Below are positions 1 to 9,476 of a stretch of 64,000 bases of DNA, one piece after another. Numbering within the stretch: the first letter of the stretch is position 1; each line of letters opens with the position of its first letter. The DNA is from Leptolyngbya sp. CCY15150. Lineage in GTDB: Bacteria; Cyanobacteriota; Cyanobacteriia; RECH01. Made by a program: the position numbers and the translations under genes. The notes beneath the pieces were generated by a model, which worked only from the letters and a program-made list of their open reading frames with translations, did no database searches and had not been told where the DNA came from. The DNA is taken from the NCBI RefSeq assembly GCF_016888135.1, contig NZ_JACSWB010000207.1, forward strand, positions 1 through 64,000, in the 5' to 3' direction.

Positions 1-401
1 CTGGCTTTCAAACTATTTCGTTTTATCGGTTCGGTCTCCCTCAGTCCGGGCGGCTTTCGTTGCCCTTCCCTCAGGCGCTTAACCAATATATCCAACCTAT
101 CTAGACTTGTCAACACCCTTGGCATTTTCTTTTTTTCAGCGGCTGAAACTCTCTCTACACAAGCAGTTCAGCCGTTAAGCTCCTTAAAAATCACCGATTT
201 TTCCTCAGATCTTCGAGATTTTCTTGGAAAAACTGGAGGAGTATTCCCCGACAAAAATCTCCAAAAGCCTTACTGAGCAAGCTTTCTAGAGAATTTGAAA
301 CATCCTGATCTTTTTTTTCCAAGAGACTTGTGCCTTTCCACAAGACGGGGCGGCATTGGGGCTAGAGTTGAACTCAGTACTCTTATAGATGCAGTCCTAG
401 G
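1..401. other. Intergenic region upstream of nadC
   Basis: No coding region is recognisable. The left part reads as a leftward promoter followed by a transcribed leader that runs off the window (separate entry). The right part, about 120-400, is AT-rich with several T-runs and leads into nadC. I could not fix a convincing nadC promoter. Confidence 0.5.
85..113 (-). promoter_or_regulatory. Strong sigma70-type promoter reading out of the window
   Basis: On the minus strand a perfect -35 TTGACA (108-113) is followed by exactly 17 nt and a -10 TATATT (85-90). Transcription would start near position 78 and leave the window at base 1. The roughly 80-nt leader has no reading frame I recognise. Near its end is AGTTTGAAAG, which loosely resembles antitermination boxA-like leaders of rRNA operons. 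The promoter itself is seen directly. That it drives a 16S-23S-5S operon just outside the window is inference. Confidence 0.6.
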
Positions 402-1283
402 ATGAAATCACAGGTATCAGCTCCCGTCGCAAGTTTACCGCCGGCGCTTATTTTGAACCCAATGCTGGAAGACTGGCTGCGGGAGGATATTGGGCGGGGC
501 GATCGCACCACCCAGGGCTTGGTCAAAGCTAGCCAGACAATGGGAGCGGCTGAGTGGCGGGCAAAAGGAGCTGGCGTTATTGCTGGGTTGCCATTAGCAG
601 AGCGAGTGTTTCATCTAGTGAGACCAGATGTGACCTGTACCACCCTGGTAGAAGAAGGGCAGCGGGTGGAGCCAGGGCAGGTTGTGTTGCGAATGCATGG
701 GCTATTGACCGCGTTGCTAATGGGCGAGCGCGTGGCGTTGAATCTAGCGATGCACTTGAGCGGCATTGCTACGATGACCCGACGTTATGTAGAGGCGATC
801 GCTGATTTGCCCACCTGTTTAGTTGATACTCGAAAAACCACGCCGGGTCTGCGCCTGCTGGAAAAATATGCCATCCAGGTCGGTGGGGCGATGAATCACC
901 GCATGGGGCTCGACGATGCCGTGATGATTAAAGACAATCACATTGCGGTGGCGGGGGGAATTGCGGCGGCGATCGCTCAAATTCGCAGTTCCATGCCCTA
1001 TCCCCTGACGATTGAAGTGGAAACGGAAACCCTAGAGCAGGTTCACGAAGCCTTGGATGCGGGCGCGGACATTATTATGTTGGACAATATGCCACCGGAA
1101 ACCATGGTTCAGGCCGTGCATCTGATTCGCCAGCAGAGCGATCGCATTTTGATTGAAGCATCCGGTAACGTTACCCTAGACACCCTTCGAGCGATCGCTG
1201 AAACGGGCGTGGACTACATTTCTAGCAGTGCCCCGATTACGCGATCGCCCTGGTTGGACTTGAGTATGCGAATAGTGACCTAG
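402..1283 (+). CDS. nadC: Nicotinate-nucleotide pyrophosphorylase (carboxylating)
   Basis: Quinolinate phosphoribosyltransferase. It converts quinolinate and PRPP to nicotinate mononucleotide in de novo NAD synthesis, in the cytosol. The 293-residue length is normal for the family. The N-terminal half carries the QPRTase open-faced sandwich (LREDIGRGDRT near residue 25). The C-terminal barrel has the hallmark block DTRKTTPGLR, then NHRMGLDD and IKDNH, followed by the phosphate-binding EASGN and ISSSA segments near the end. The ATG at 402 gives a full-length enzyme. It is convergent with glpK, with 45 bp between the stops, and no other NAD gene is nearby. Confidence 0.96.
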   Translation: MKSQVSAPVASLPPALILNPMLEDWLREDIGRGDRTTQGLVKASQTMGAAEWRAKGAGVIAGLPLAERVFHLVRPDVTCTTLVEEGQRVEPGQVVLRMHGLLTALLMGERVALNLAMHLSGIATMTRRYVEAIADLPTCLVDTRKTTPGLRLLEKYAIQVGGAMNHRMGLDDAVMIKDNHIAVAGGIAAAIAQIRSSMPYPLTIEVETETLEQVHEALDAGADIIMLDNMPPETMVQAVHLIRQQSDRILIEASGNVTLDTLRAIAETGVDYISSSAPITRSPWLDLSMRIVT

Positions 1284-1328
1284 GTGCAGGCTAGGTTCAA
1301 GCAAGCCCTAGACCGGCGATTAACCGGG

Positions 1329-2843
1329 TTATTCTTCTAGCCAATGCTTAGAGCGCTCTACGGCTTGTTGCCAGCGGGAGAACTGGGACTGAGCGCGATC
1401 GCGATTGGCACTGGGTTCAAACACCCGATCGATCTTGCGTTGATCTACCAAGGTGCGATAGTCATCCCAAAAACCCACCGCTAGGCCGGCAGCAAAGGCA
1501 GCTCCTTGGGCCGTGGCATCTAAAATCGCTGGACGTTCCACCGGAATTCCTAGGACATCTGCCTGAAACTGCATGAGGAAATCATTTTGGCAGGCTCCAC
1601 CATCCACCTTCAGCAGGGTGGTCTTGGTGCCGCCATCTTGATCAATAGCCGTCACCACCTCACAGGCTTGGTAGGCGATCGCTTCCAGCACCGCCCGCAC
1701 CATATGTTCTCGCTGTACCGCCGCCGTGAGCCCGAGGAATGCTCCCCGGGCCGTCATATCCCAGTGGGGCGCTCCTAGACCGCTGAGAGCGGGGACAAAA
1801 TAGGCACCAGCATTATCAGACACCTGTTCTGCCATCGGCCCAGTATCCGAGGCCGCGGTAATTAACTTCAGTCCATCCCGCAGCCACTGAATGCAGGCTC
1901 CAGCGGTGAACATACTGCCCTCCAAGGCATAGCCCACCTCAGTTTGATCGCCATGGGATTGCGTCCAGGCAATGGTAGACAGCAGATGGTTTTTGGAGCG
2001 GGCGATCGCGTTGCCCGTATGGGACACCAAAAAGCAGCCGGTGCCGTAGGTGCATTTCAACAACCCAGGGCGATCGCACCCATGGGCATATAGGGCCGCC
2101 TGTTGATCACCAAAAATAGCCGTGATAGGAATTTCAGCACCCAAAATATCCGGCACAAGCTTACCAAAGTGGCCAATGCTGGGCTGAATACTGGGCAAAA
2201 TCTCCCGTGGAATGCCGAACAGGGAGAGCATTTTGTCATCCCACTGCCGATCCACCAAATTGAGCAGCATGGTGCGGCTGGCGCTGCTATCGTCCGTCGC
2301 ATGTACCTGCCCACCGGTTAAATTCCACAGCACCCAGCTATCGATGGTGCCGGCCAGGATATTGTCGGGCTCCATGGGCGGATCATCTTTCTCTAGATGT
2401 TTGAGCAGCCAATGCAGCTTACTGGCAGAAAAATAGGCATCAAGGACTAATCCAGTGCGATCGTAAATCTCATCGACATGGCCTTGCTCTGCTAATTGGC
2501 GACAAATGGCGGCCGTACGACGATCTTGCCAGACGATCGCATTATGAAGAGGACGACCGGTGGTTTTATTCCACAGTAGACAGGTTTCCCGCTGAACGGT
2601 CAGTCCGATAGAAGCAATCTGCTGCGGTTGGATACCGGCTTTTTTGATCGCCGCCTGCATTGCCCAGCAGGTATCGTCCCAAATCTCTCGGGGGTCGTGC
2701 TCAACCCAGCCCGGATGGGGGTAGTACTGAGTGAGCTCTTTGTAGGCCTGGGCAGCGATGGTGCCATGGCGATCGAACAGGATCGCTCGATTACCTGTGG
2801 TACCTAAATCCAGCGCCATTACATAGGTCGGAGCAGTCATCAT
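1329..2843 (-). CDS. glpK: Glycerol kinase
   Basis: FGGY-family sugar kinase that phosphorylates glycerol to glycerol 3-phosphate using ATP. At 504 residues it has the normal length. The N-terminal ATPase-fold motif ALDLGTTGNRAILFD starts near residue 10. GDQQAALYAHG and YGTGCF mark the middle of the protein, and GLGAPHWD with the following ARGAFLGLT block is typical of GlpK rather than xylulokinases. Two consecutive ATG codons (2843 and 2840) are both possible starts. No glycerol facilitator or glpD lies next to it, so the role is inferred from family only. Confidence 0.95.
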   Translation of the reverse strand: MMTAPTYVMALDLGTTGNRAILFDRHGTIAAQAYKELTQYYPHPGWVEHDPREIWDDTCWAMQAAIKKAGIQPQQIASIGLTVQRETCLLWNKTTGRPLHNAIVWQDRRTAAICRQLAEQGHVDEIYDRTGLVLDAYFSASKLHWLLKHLEKDDPPMEPDNILAGTIDSWVLWNLTGGQVHATDDSSASRTMLLNLVDRQWDDKMLSLFGIPREILPSIQPSIGHFGKLVPDILGAEIPITAIFGDQQAALYAHGCDRPGLLKCTYGTGCFLVSHTGNAIARSKNHLLSTIAWTQSHGDQTEVGYALEGSMFTAGACIQWLRDGLKLITAASDTGPMAEQVSDNAGAYFVPALSGLGAPHWDMTARGAFLGLTAAVQREHMVRAVLEAIAYQACEVVTAIDQDGGTKTTLLKVDGGACQNDFLMQFQADVLGIPVERPAILDATAQGAAFAAGLAVGFWDDYRTLVDQRKIDRVFEPSANRDRAQSQFSRWQQAVERSKHWLEE

Positions 2844-3292
2844 CCCTCACCTTATAGTCTGAACAACAGTGGGGCGATCGCTAAAGCATGGATGTCCTAT
2901 GAACTGAGCCAAACTCTCGATTCTAGACCTCAAGAATCCCCGCCTGATGTCCAATGTGGGGATAGGCATCTTCTCATAGGGCGATCGCTGAAGCATGAAC
3001 GTTGGCAATCGTCACGACTCGTCACGACGATGAAGCGTAACGCTAGGAGCGATCGCAGAACCTGCATCCATGCACAGACCTATCTGAAGACACCCAACGC
3101 ACACTGGATTAAAGTCACTAGCCTGACTTTATACCTTATGCCACATCACCCTAATAAACTAGTTTGGCAAACCTTGGATCATGAAAAACCTCTCTAACGG
3201 CATAGATTTTGATGAAATCATGATGAAAAGCAATCCAACATGAGGACTTACCTAGCAGGTTACGTCAGTGGTATTGCCCTGGTTATGTCCAA
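2844..3292. other. Intergenic region between glpK and the histidine kinase
   Basis: About 450 bp upstream of glpK and downstream of the leftward kinase gene. A 101-codon open frame on the plus strand (2892-3197) has no recognisable domain and a composition unlike the neighbouring proteins, so I do not call it a gene. Several HIP1-type GCGATCGC copies are present. I see no clear terminator or RNA. Confidence 0.4.
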
Positions 3293-4681
3293 TCACTCAT
3301 GCATCGGCAGAAAAATATCAAACCCTGTACCCACACCCACCTGAGAGCGCAAGTGCAAGCATCCTCCATGCTTTTCTAATACAATCTGCCGGCAAATAGC
3401 TAGACCTAAACCTGTTCCATGTTCAACGGATTTTGTTGTAAAAAACTCTTCAAAAATTCGCTCTTTCAGATCATCCGGAATACCACAACCGTTATCATCA
3501 ATCGAAATACAAATCCAGCGATCGGCATCGGTATCGCTAGCGTGAAGCAACTCGTCCCGCGTAAGTTGTCGGGTTGTAATCGTAATTTTTGGTTGCCAAT
3601 CTACAATTGCTAGAGAGCGATCGCTCTTCATCGTTGAGAGCTGTTGCTGACGTTCTGCGATCGCATCGGCCGCATTACTGATCAGATTCATAAAAACTTG
3701 GTTCAACTGCCCTGGATAGACCGAAACCATGGGTAGATCATCATACTGCCGTACCACCGTCACCGAATTTCGGAGGCGCGTACTTAAAATAATCAGCGTA
3801 TTTTCCAAGCATTCATGAATATCTGTTTCTTGATACTCATCCTTATGTTGATAGGAAAATGTTCGTAAACTTTCAGCTATTTTGCGAAGGCGATTAGCCC
3901 CTACTCGCATACTAGAAATAATTTCAGAAAAGTCTTTTTTTAAGAAATCAAATTCAATCTCTTGCTTCATCGCCGCAGATTCAGCAGGCCCAGCATCTTC
4001 TGAATCATAAACATCAATGAGCGCCAACAAATCCTGACCATAATTCCCAAGGTAATTGATATTTCCAGCAATAAAATTCACTGGATTTAAAATCTCGTGG
4101 GACACATTTGCAATCAAACGCCCTAGACTTGCCAATTTTTCATTTTGAAACATCTGCGCTTGAGTCTGTTCGTGGATCACCTGCTTGGCTAACTCATGAA
4201 TGCGGGAGTGAGCCAGCAATAATTGATGAATATCTAATAGTCGATAGTCATCGCCATTCTGCACCACAATCGGCTCATATAGATGTTCAGGCGATCGCTG
4301 TAGAGATTGCTGAACCGCATCGACAATCAACGTCTGGCTAGGCAAGACCAAAAATTCATGGGCAATGAACCGATATAGGGTCTGAATCGATCGCTGCAAA
4401 AATAGCTCTAGGGCGTAGGGGCGGCTCATCCGCTCCAAAAACCGACGGCGGGAAATCATCCCTACAAACTGGTCATGATCAACCAACACGACCCCTGGAA
4501 TCATCGGATCAGCATCGAATTGACGAGCAATATCCTGGGCCGTGCTTTGAGGGTGAGCTTGGCAATGATGTAGCGACAATTCACCAAGTACTGAGTTAAG
4601 TTTGAGCGATGGTGATGCAGTCACACTAGCAGGAGATTGGACAGGAGGCATGAACTCACGAACCATCTGACTCAAAGACAT
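3293..4681 (-). CDS. Sensor histidine kinase with N-terminal CBS-like pair
   Basis: Cytosolic two-component sensor kinase of 462 residues. Residues about 45-90 and 115-160 look like two CBS motifs (the first contains GVVLVDHDQFVGMISRRR), which could bind an adenylate-type ligand. Residues 170-185 form a short helical linker. The dimerisation and phosphoacceptor segment is LGRLIANVSHEILNPVNF with His195 as the likely site. The ATPase domain has an N-box (NLISNAADAI), a G1 box (DDNGCGIPDD) and a G2 box (GTGLGLAICRQ). There is no transmembrane segment, so it probably senses a cytosolic signal. No response regulator is adjacent, so the partner is unknown. Confidence 0.9.
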   Translation of the reverse strand: MSLSQMVREFMPPVQSPASVTASPSLKLNSVLGELSLHHCQAHPQSTAQDIARQFDADPMIPGVVLVDHDQFVGMISRRRFLERMSRPYALELFLQRSIQTLYRFIAHEFLVLPSQTLIVDAVQQSLQRSPEHLYEPIVVQNGDDYRLLDIHQLLLAHSRIHELAKQVIHEQTQAQMFQNEKLASLGRLIANVSHEILNPVNFIAGNINYLGNYGQDLLALIDVYDSEDAGPAESAAMKQEIEFDFLKKDFSEIISSMRVGANRLRKIAESLRTFSYQHKDEYQETDIHECLENTLIILSTRLRNSVTVVRQYDDLPMVSVYPGQLNQVFMNLISNAADAIAERQQQLSTMKSDRSLAIVDWQPKITITTRQLTRDELLHASDTDADRWICISIDDNGCGIPDDLKERIFEEFFTTKSVEHGTGLGLAICRQIVLEKHGGCLHLRSQVGVGTGFDIFLPMHE

Positions 4682-5162
4682 TGAATCTCGCCATAGTATC
4701 GAACACAGCCAAACGTAGCGATCGTTGTAGGATGCACCCCTATCATCCTATTCCTTGCAATCATGCCATTAATACCGCTTCTACACGTTAACAGAAGATT
4801 AAAAACCTGTTAAACAGGCAGGTTTGATACTCTCAAAGTTGATCTTAAGGTGTAAAGCAAACGGGTTGACTGATCAATCTTTTCTGTAGGCTGGGTTGAG
4901 TAACGTAAAACCCAGCATCAGCTCAGATTCCAATGGGTTACGCTGACGCTAACCCATCCTACGAAGGAATCAGGATTGCAGAAGTTTTGTCCGTCAATCA
5001 CGAACGATTGGGTTACATAACTTAGACCCTTCTTCCAGCGTTTATGAAAGCGCAGCAGTCCCATGGTCTACTTCTCGCCCATGGGACAATAGTGGGACTA
5101 TTCAGGCTTGCATTCACTCATTTGACTCATCATAATTACCTGATTCCTGGGGCATTATCTTT
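4682..5162. other. Intergenic region containing a MITE-like repeat
   Basis: Divergent promoter region between the histidine kinase (leftward) and a glycosyltransferase (rightward). The only structured content I see is the 77-bp inverted-repeat element at 4886-4962, listed separately. The remainder has no coding potential that I can support. Confidence 0.4.
4886..4962. repeat. 77-bp MITE-like inverted-repeat element
   Basis: The ends are imperfect inverted repeats of about 29 bp, starting GTAGG on the left and ending CCTAC on the right. Each arm can also fold on itself: CTGGGTT pairs with AACCCAG in the left arm and TGGGTTA with TAACCCA in the right. The two-hairpin architecture with matching termini resembles small non-autonomous elements common in cyanobacterial intergenic DNA. 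No second copy is visible in this window, so the family assignment is from memory of such repeats. Confidence 0.6.
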
Positions 5163-6257
5163 ATGCGTGCACTTCTGATCGGCAATTCGAAAAACAAGCT
5201 TGACAATATTGCAGCCGCTCAACTATATCCTTTCTTTTTATACCGTCGGCAGCTTCGTCGGAGAATATGTCTAGAGTTCAAGCATATTCAGGCTTATACC
5301 TTCAGCGATATTTGTGATGCCTCTACGACGAAAAACGTCGATGTCATCATCATTCGTCCTGACTGGCGAGAAGATAGCGAAACCGCTGAACGAAGCTTGG
5401 AGTATATTCGCAAACACAACCCCTACAAAAGAATCATTTTCCTCGATCCATTCGACCAAACCAGCAGTCGATACTTTAGTGTTTTGCCCTACGTCAATCA
5501 GTTCCTCAAATACCAGCGACTTAAAGACGTTCAACTCTATACTCGTTCCTTTGTGGGCGGTAGCTTCCTCACCGACTATCTAGCCCATGAACTCAACTAC
5601 AATCTCAACAACTGGTATGTCGGCTCTCAGGCTCCGAAGGGGTATGAATCGAGAATTGGCACCTACTGGAACTTTGCCACGTCCCAAGGATTCTACAAAA
5701 CCTTCCGCAAACCAGCGCGTCGAGCCGCAGAAAAAGACATTGATGTGTTTTGCCGCCTGTCGTTTGGGCCGCCCGAACAGGTGGAATGGTACGGTCAATA
5801 TCGACTAGCCGCCGTTCAAGCGCTCGTTCCCCTAGAGGCTCAGTACAAACTTGCCGTCGATCGCAGCCCCGAGGGAGCACGCAGCGTGTCTAGCAAACAG
5901 TATCTAGATGAGATTAAACGCAGTCGCATCGTGTTCAGCCCCTTTGGATGGGGAGAAATTACCTGGAGGGATTATGAAGCAGCCTGCCATGGATGCTTGC
6001 TCATCAAACCTTCCGTCGATCATATCGACACCCGGCCCAATATCTTCTACCCAGGCAAAACCTACGTGCCTGTCCGATGGGACTTTCAGGATCTAGAAGA
6101 AACCTGTCGCTACTACCTAGAAAACCCAGAGGAAGCCAATCAAATTGTTCAAAATGCTCGCCAAGCGTACATGCAGTATTTTGAGAACCAAGAGTTCATC
6201 AATCACATGGAACAAGATATCCTGTCTCAAGCCCCGCCACCTGTCTCAGTGCTCTAG
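5163..6257 (+). CDS. Glycosyltransferase, exostosin/GT1-like
   Basis: Predicted cytosolic glycosyltransferase of 364 residues. The N-terminal half has a Rossmann-like pattern (MRALLIGNS at the start, VDVIIIRPDW near residue 63, RIIFLDP near 94). The C-terminal half contains the segment SRIVFSPFGWGEITWRDYEA followed by CHGCLLIKPSVDH, the typical acceptor/nucleotide-sugar region of exostosin-like and Glyco_trans_1_2 proteins. No transmembrane or signal segment is evident. It stands alone, so the sugar and acceptor are unknown. A role in cell-surface polysaccharide is only an inference. Confidence 0.75.
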   Translation: MRALLIGNSKNKLDNIAAAQLYPFFLYRRQLRRRICLEFKHIQAYTFSDICDASTTKNVDVIIIRPDWREDSETAERSLEYIRKHNPYKRIIFLDPFDQTSSRYFSVLPYVNQFLKYQRLKDVQLYTRSFVGGSFLTDYLAHELNYNLNNWYVGSQAPKGYESRIGTYWNFATSQGFYKTFRKPARRAAEKDIDVFCRLSFGPPEQVEWYGQYRLAAVQALVPLEAQYKLAVDRSPEGARSVSSKQYLDEIKRSRIVFSPFGWGEITWRDYEAACHGCLLIKPSVDHIDTRPNIFYPGKTYVPVRWDFQDLEETCRYYLENPEEANQIVQNARQAYMQYFENQEFINHMEQDILSQAPPPVSVL

Positions 6258-6281
6258 CACAATCTAAAACCCCAACGCAGT

Positions 6282-6303
6282 CCCTCGTCCAAGCGGGCGA
6301 GGG
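6282..6303. terminator. Hairpin between convergent glycosyltransferase and MBL genes
   Basis: CCCTCGTCC pairs with GGGCGAGGG around an AAGC loop, with one G-T wobble. It lies about 25 bp after the glycosyltransferase stop, in a gap between two convergent genes. There is no long T-tract on either side, so termination is likely but unproven. Confidence 0.4.
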
Positions 6304-6442
6304 GATGCCTTCCAGACACCTAGATTCCCTGGTAGTGCTCAAAATTGGTCATGATAGCGGAATGAGATCCTTGATTCTTAAGGGGTCTAGCGATATGCAG
6401 CATTACATCTTGAGCACTGCTGATGCCTTGACTCAGAAGCCT

Positions 6443-7360
6443 TTACTCTAAAAGATTGATGGCCATTCCCTCTCGGGCCAACTGAGCATGGGGAAATGTG
6501 GCCTGAACCTCTTGTTCCATGTGATCTAAGAAGTCATCTTCATGGTGTGGATCATGGTGGAATAAGATGACTCGCTTGGCATGAGATTCAATCGCTACTT
6601 CTACCGCTTCTTTCCAGATTTTTGTTTGACGGGTGACTGCTTTGACCGCTGGATCATAGTAGGCGCGATCGGCATAATCAACATCATAGATGAGCAGATC
6701 TGCTTCACTGGCTAGGTACAGAACATTTTGATCAACGTTACCGCCGCTGTGCTCCGTATCGGTGGCATAGACAAGCGATCGCCCTTCCCAGGTGACCCGA
6801 TACCCCAGAGAACTATTCGTACCATTCAACGAGACCGTTTCGACAGTCACATCATCTAGGGTGATGATTGAGCCCGGCGAGATGTTGTGAAACTGCATGT
6901 CAGCCTGCATGACCTGAAGAGGCACAGGGAAATGAGGGCGCAGCATTTGATCACAGAGTCGCTGCTTAATCGAGGCTCCATTTAAGCCCACAGAACCGTA
7001 GATGTGAAAGCAGTTGCCTTGATGAAAGGCAGGCATAAAAAATGGGAATCCCTGGATTCGATCCCAGTGGGTATGGGTGAAAAAGATGTGCGCATCAACA
7101 GGCATCTGCTTCAGCAGGTGATTGCCCAACACATGTAACCCCGTACCGCCATCAAAAATTAGGCGTTTTCCTGCTACTTGCAGTTCTACACAGGCTGTAT
7201 TACCGCCGTAGCGGGCGGTCTCTAGGCTGGGCGTGGGGATACAACCCCGAACGCCCCAAAAATACACCATGAACGCTTCAGTGCTCATCGGCTTAGGTGG
7301 GGCAATACCATGAATTGAAACAGGTTGAGCATGAGTAGTTGGGGTATCAATGCCTGACAT
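6443..7360 (-). CDS. MBL-fold metallo-hydrolase with altered metal motif
   Basis: Metallo-beta-lactamase-fold protein of 305 residues, cytosolic (no signal peptide). It begins with FWGVRGCIPTP and RYGGNTACVEL, typical of the PhnP/RNase Z-like branch. The metal motif reads HTHWDRIQG (His96, His98, Asp100, then Arg101 where canonical HxHxDH has His). The position that often reads LNHPG here reads LNGTN (near 178-182). Later parts ATDTEH (Asp201), IYDVDY (Asp226) and ILFHHDPHH (His268/269) are retained. The substrate is unknown; phosphodiester or cyclic nucleotide substrates are possible. It stands alone. Confidence 0.85.
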   Translation of the reverse strand: MSGIDTPTTHAQPVSIHGIAPPKPMSTEAFMVYFWGVRGCIPTPSLETARYGGNTACVELQVAGKRLIFDGGTGLHVLGNHLLKQMPVDAHIFFTHTHWDRIQGFPFFMPAFHQGNCFHIYGSVGLNGASIKQRLCDQMLRPHFPVPLQVMQADMQFHNISPGSIITLDDVTVETVSLNGTNSSLGYRVTWEGRSLVYATDTEHSGGNVDQNVLYLASEADLLIYDVDYADRAYYDPAVKAVTRQTKIWKEAVEVAIESHAKRVILFHHDPHHEDDFLDHMEQEVQATFPHAQLAREGMAINLLE

Positions 7361-8149
7361 TGTTAGAGCAAATTAACCATAGTTGGAGGTCGTCGTACCA
7401 ACCGAGTTCATCATCATGAACTCTTCTCTGAGATCTGATATAGACCATCGTTTTTTAAGTATGCCCAAAACTGGGGCGTGCATATCGATTTAGGATAGCT
7501 GCCCAGTTCTAGATACAGTGTGCAATGGTTTTCCGAAGAACAGCAACGATCTAGGTTTTAGTGTGTAACCCAAGAGACGGCTCCCCTGGCAAGATGATAG
7601 GTCGTGCAAAAAACAGCAAGCAACTCTACCCCTGAAACTTTCATGCTGATGATGTGATCATCTTAATCAATGCTACCCTTCATCGCTATGGTCTGCCATC
7701 GAGTGATGCCCCATGGCGCTGCACCCCAATCACCTAGCCCAAGGCTCAGTGAAGACAAACCTTTCACGTATCTGCGCCATGTCGAGAAACAACGCCATAT
7801 CTATGTCAGCCATGCTGCTGTCAGCCGTGCTGCTGCCGTTGTCTCGAACAATACACATCAACGAACGACCAAGCATCCCTACAAAAACGCTTGCACGTTA
7901 AGCCAGCGGGCAGCTTCATTAAGAATGTCTTTCATGTATATACCAGTTCTAAAACTCCTATCGGGATACTCTTCTGACTTGAACGAGGAGAAAGAGGAGC
8001 AAGCCCGGTTGACGTAGATTAGCACCCCGGCATCAGCCCTGAACCGGCGTTGTTGATCATCAGCCCTGGGCGTTGCTCACTCCACCGCCTCTTGTCATGG
8101 GGATTGTGTCCCGATAGATGACGTGTGGCAACGCCCTTTGGCCGATACG
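7361..8149. other. Intergenic region, about 790 bp, no supported gene
   Basis: Lies between the starts of the MBL gene and the end of ppa. A 115-codon plus-strand open frame (7670-8017) has no domain, no good ribosome-binding site and an atypical composition rich in Ser, Ala and His. I do not accept it as a gene. No terminator, tRNA or repeat is evident. Confidence 0.35.
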
Positions 8150-8665
8150 CTAGTTAGACTTGTAGCGAGCAATGCAGGCATTCACAAGGGCAGCTACTTG
8201 ATCAACATCTTTCCAACCGAGAATTTCCGTGACCTTCTTCTCAAGATTTTTGTAGGTCTTAAAGAATTCAGCAATTTCGTCTAAGCGATGGCTAGCAACG
8301 TCACTCAAGGACTTCACTTGGGTGTAGCGCGGATCTTTATCGGGCACGCAAAGAATCTTTTCGTCGCGATCGCCCCCATCGATCATCTCCAACATGCCAA
8401 TGGGACGGGCCGCAATGACACAGCCAGGAAAGGTGGGTTGATCCATCAAAACCATGCCGTCTAGAGGATCGCCATCTTCTGCTAAGGTGTTGGGCACAAA
8501 TCCATAGTCGTAGGGATATTGCACCGACGCATAGAGAACGCGATCGAGGGCAAACGCTTCTAGATCCTTGTCATACTCGTACTTGTTTTTGCTTCCAGCC
8601 GGAATCTCAACCAAAACATTGATTAGACCCGGTTTAGGTTGGGCAGGAATGCGTGATAAGTCCAC
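8150..8665 (-). CDS. ppa: Inorganic pyrophosphatase
   Basis: Family I soluble pyrophosphatase that hydrolyses PPi to two phosphates and so pulls biosynthetic reactions forward in the cytosol. The 171-residue length is normal for bacterial hexameric enzymes. Visible hallmarks are [14 protein letters not shown] (substrate and Lys/Glu site), [11 protein letters not shown] and the signature [11 protein letters not shown] with the three metal-binding aspartates. Later come DKDPRY and the helical C-terminus ([14 protein letters not shown]). The start Met gives the usual N-terminus. It is monocistronic here. Confidence 0.97.
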   Translation of the reverse strand: MDLSRIPAQPKPGLINVLVEIPAGSKNKYEYDKDLEAFALDRVLYASVQYPYDYGFVPNTLAEDGDPLDGMVLMDQPTFPGCVIAARPIGMLEMIDGGDRDEKILCVPDKDPRYTQVKSLSDVASHRLDEIAEFFKTYKNLEKKVTEILGWKDVDQVAALVNACIARYKSN

Positions 8666-8924
8666 AAAAAATCTCCAGGCTAGTACAACTCAGTGAACAA
8701 ACTGGGTGCGTCTGGGCAGATCGGTGGAACAGGTCACCAGGCAAGTTTTCACCCTCACCCTTGGCTGCTCCATCCTTGGCTCCATCGAGCACCATGACCC
8801 ATTCAACCCAGACCATCTCCCGAATAGCATTTTAGTGGAAGACGGACTCGCCTAGACGGGTCTAACAAGAACTGGAGAGGGTCACGTAGAGATGAGTTGG
8901 TCAGAGGAGGAGATGGGCTCACGG

Positions 8925-9122
8925 CTAATCACCGGATCCAGTAGTCGATTGCAAGACCGGATAGGGCGCTGGCGGCCATGGCTCTAGGGGCTGAGAGGAG
9001 AAGTAGGCGATCGCCAACAGTGGAATCACGAGCGTCAGTAGCGCAATGATGGTTCCCATAACCTGTCCAGGCCAAGTAGCGGCGGATTTCGGAGGAAGAT
9101 CAGATTGACTACTAGATTCCAT
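8925..9122 (-). CDS. Small single-pass membrane protein
   Basis: A 65-residue protein of unknown function. A polar Ser/Pro-rich N-terminus (residues 1-20) is followed by one hydrophobic helix, about residues 22-44 (GTIIALLTLVIPLLAIAYF), and a Pro-rich tail. The organisation is coherent (start, one membrane span, short tail), which favours a real gene. No named domain is recognisable. It lies upstream of ppa on the same strand, 259 bp away. Homology could not be tested here. Confidence 0.5.
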   Translation of the reverse strand: MESSSQSDLPPKSAATWPGQVMGTIIALLTLVIPLLAIAYFSSQPLEPWPPAPYPVLQSTTGSGD

Positions 9123-9476
9123 GGGAATGCAAGACGTGAGTTCGGTAAAGCGGACTGTCCAACGTATACGCTAGCCTGCAACAGCCACGCCTCATAATTG
9201 ATTTATCTTTAATACTAACGAAACGAACGAAGATTTTGCCGCTCCCGTGAGGGGAGGCGATCGCTTGCTCAAGACCAAAGGCGATCGCACCAGCCATGCT
9301 TGTTTTAGACCTGCCTACCCTTAGGCTTAGGCTTTGCTGTTGTTCCAATCAACCTCGCTACACATTCAGGATGCCCTTACTTAAGTACGGCCATACATTC
9401 CCATCTCTCATATTCTGTCATATAACCACAAGCCACCTGCCACAAAGACTACGCTTTCTGCTACAATTCTCGCTCC
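9123..9476. other. Intergenic region, about 350 bp
   Basis: Between the amidase stop and the small membrane protein, both leftward. Short open frames here (such as 9112-9348 minus) have no features of real proteins. Two HIP1 octamers occur. I see no terminator or RNA gene. Confidence 0.35.

Noticed and set aside
2892..3197. 101-codon plus-strand open frame between glpK and the kinase
   Set aside because: No domain, no good ribosome-binding site, and composition unlike real neighbours.
7670..8017. 115-codon plus-strand open frame in the gap before ppa
   Set aside because: No recognisable fold or motif, unusual His/Ser-rich sequence, and no supporting start signal.
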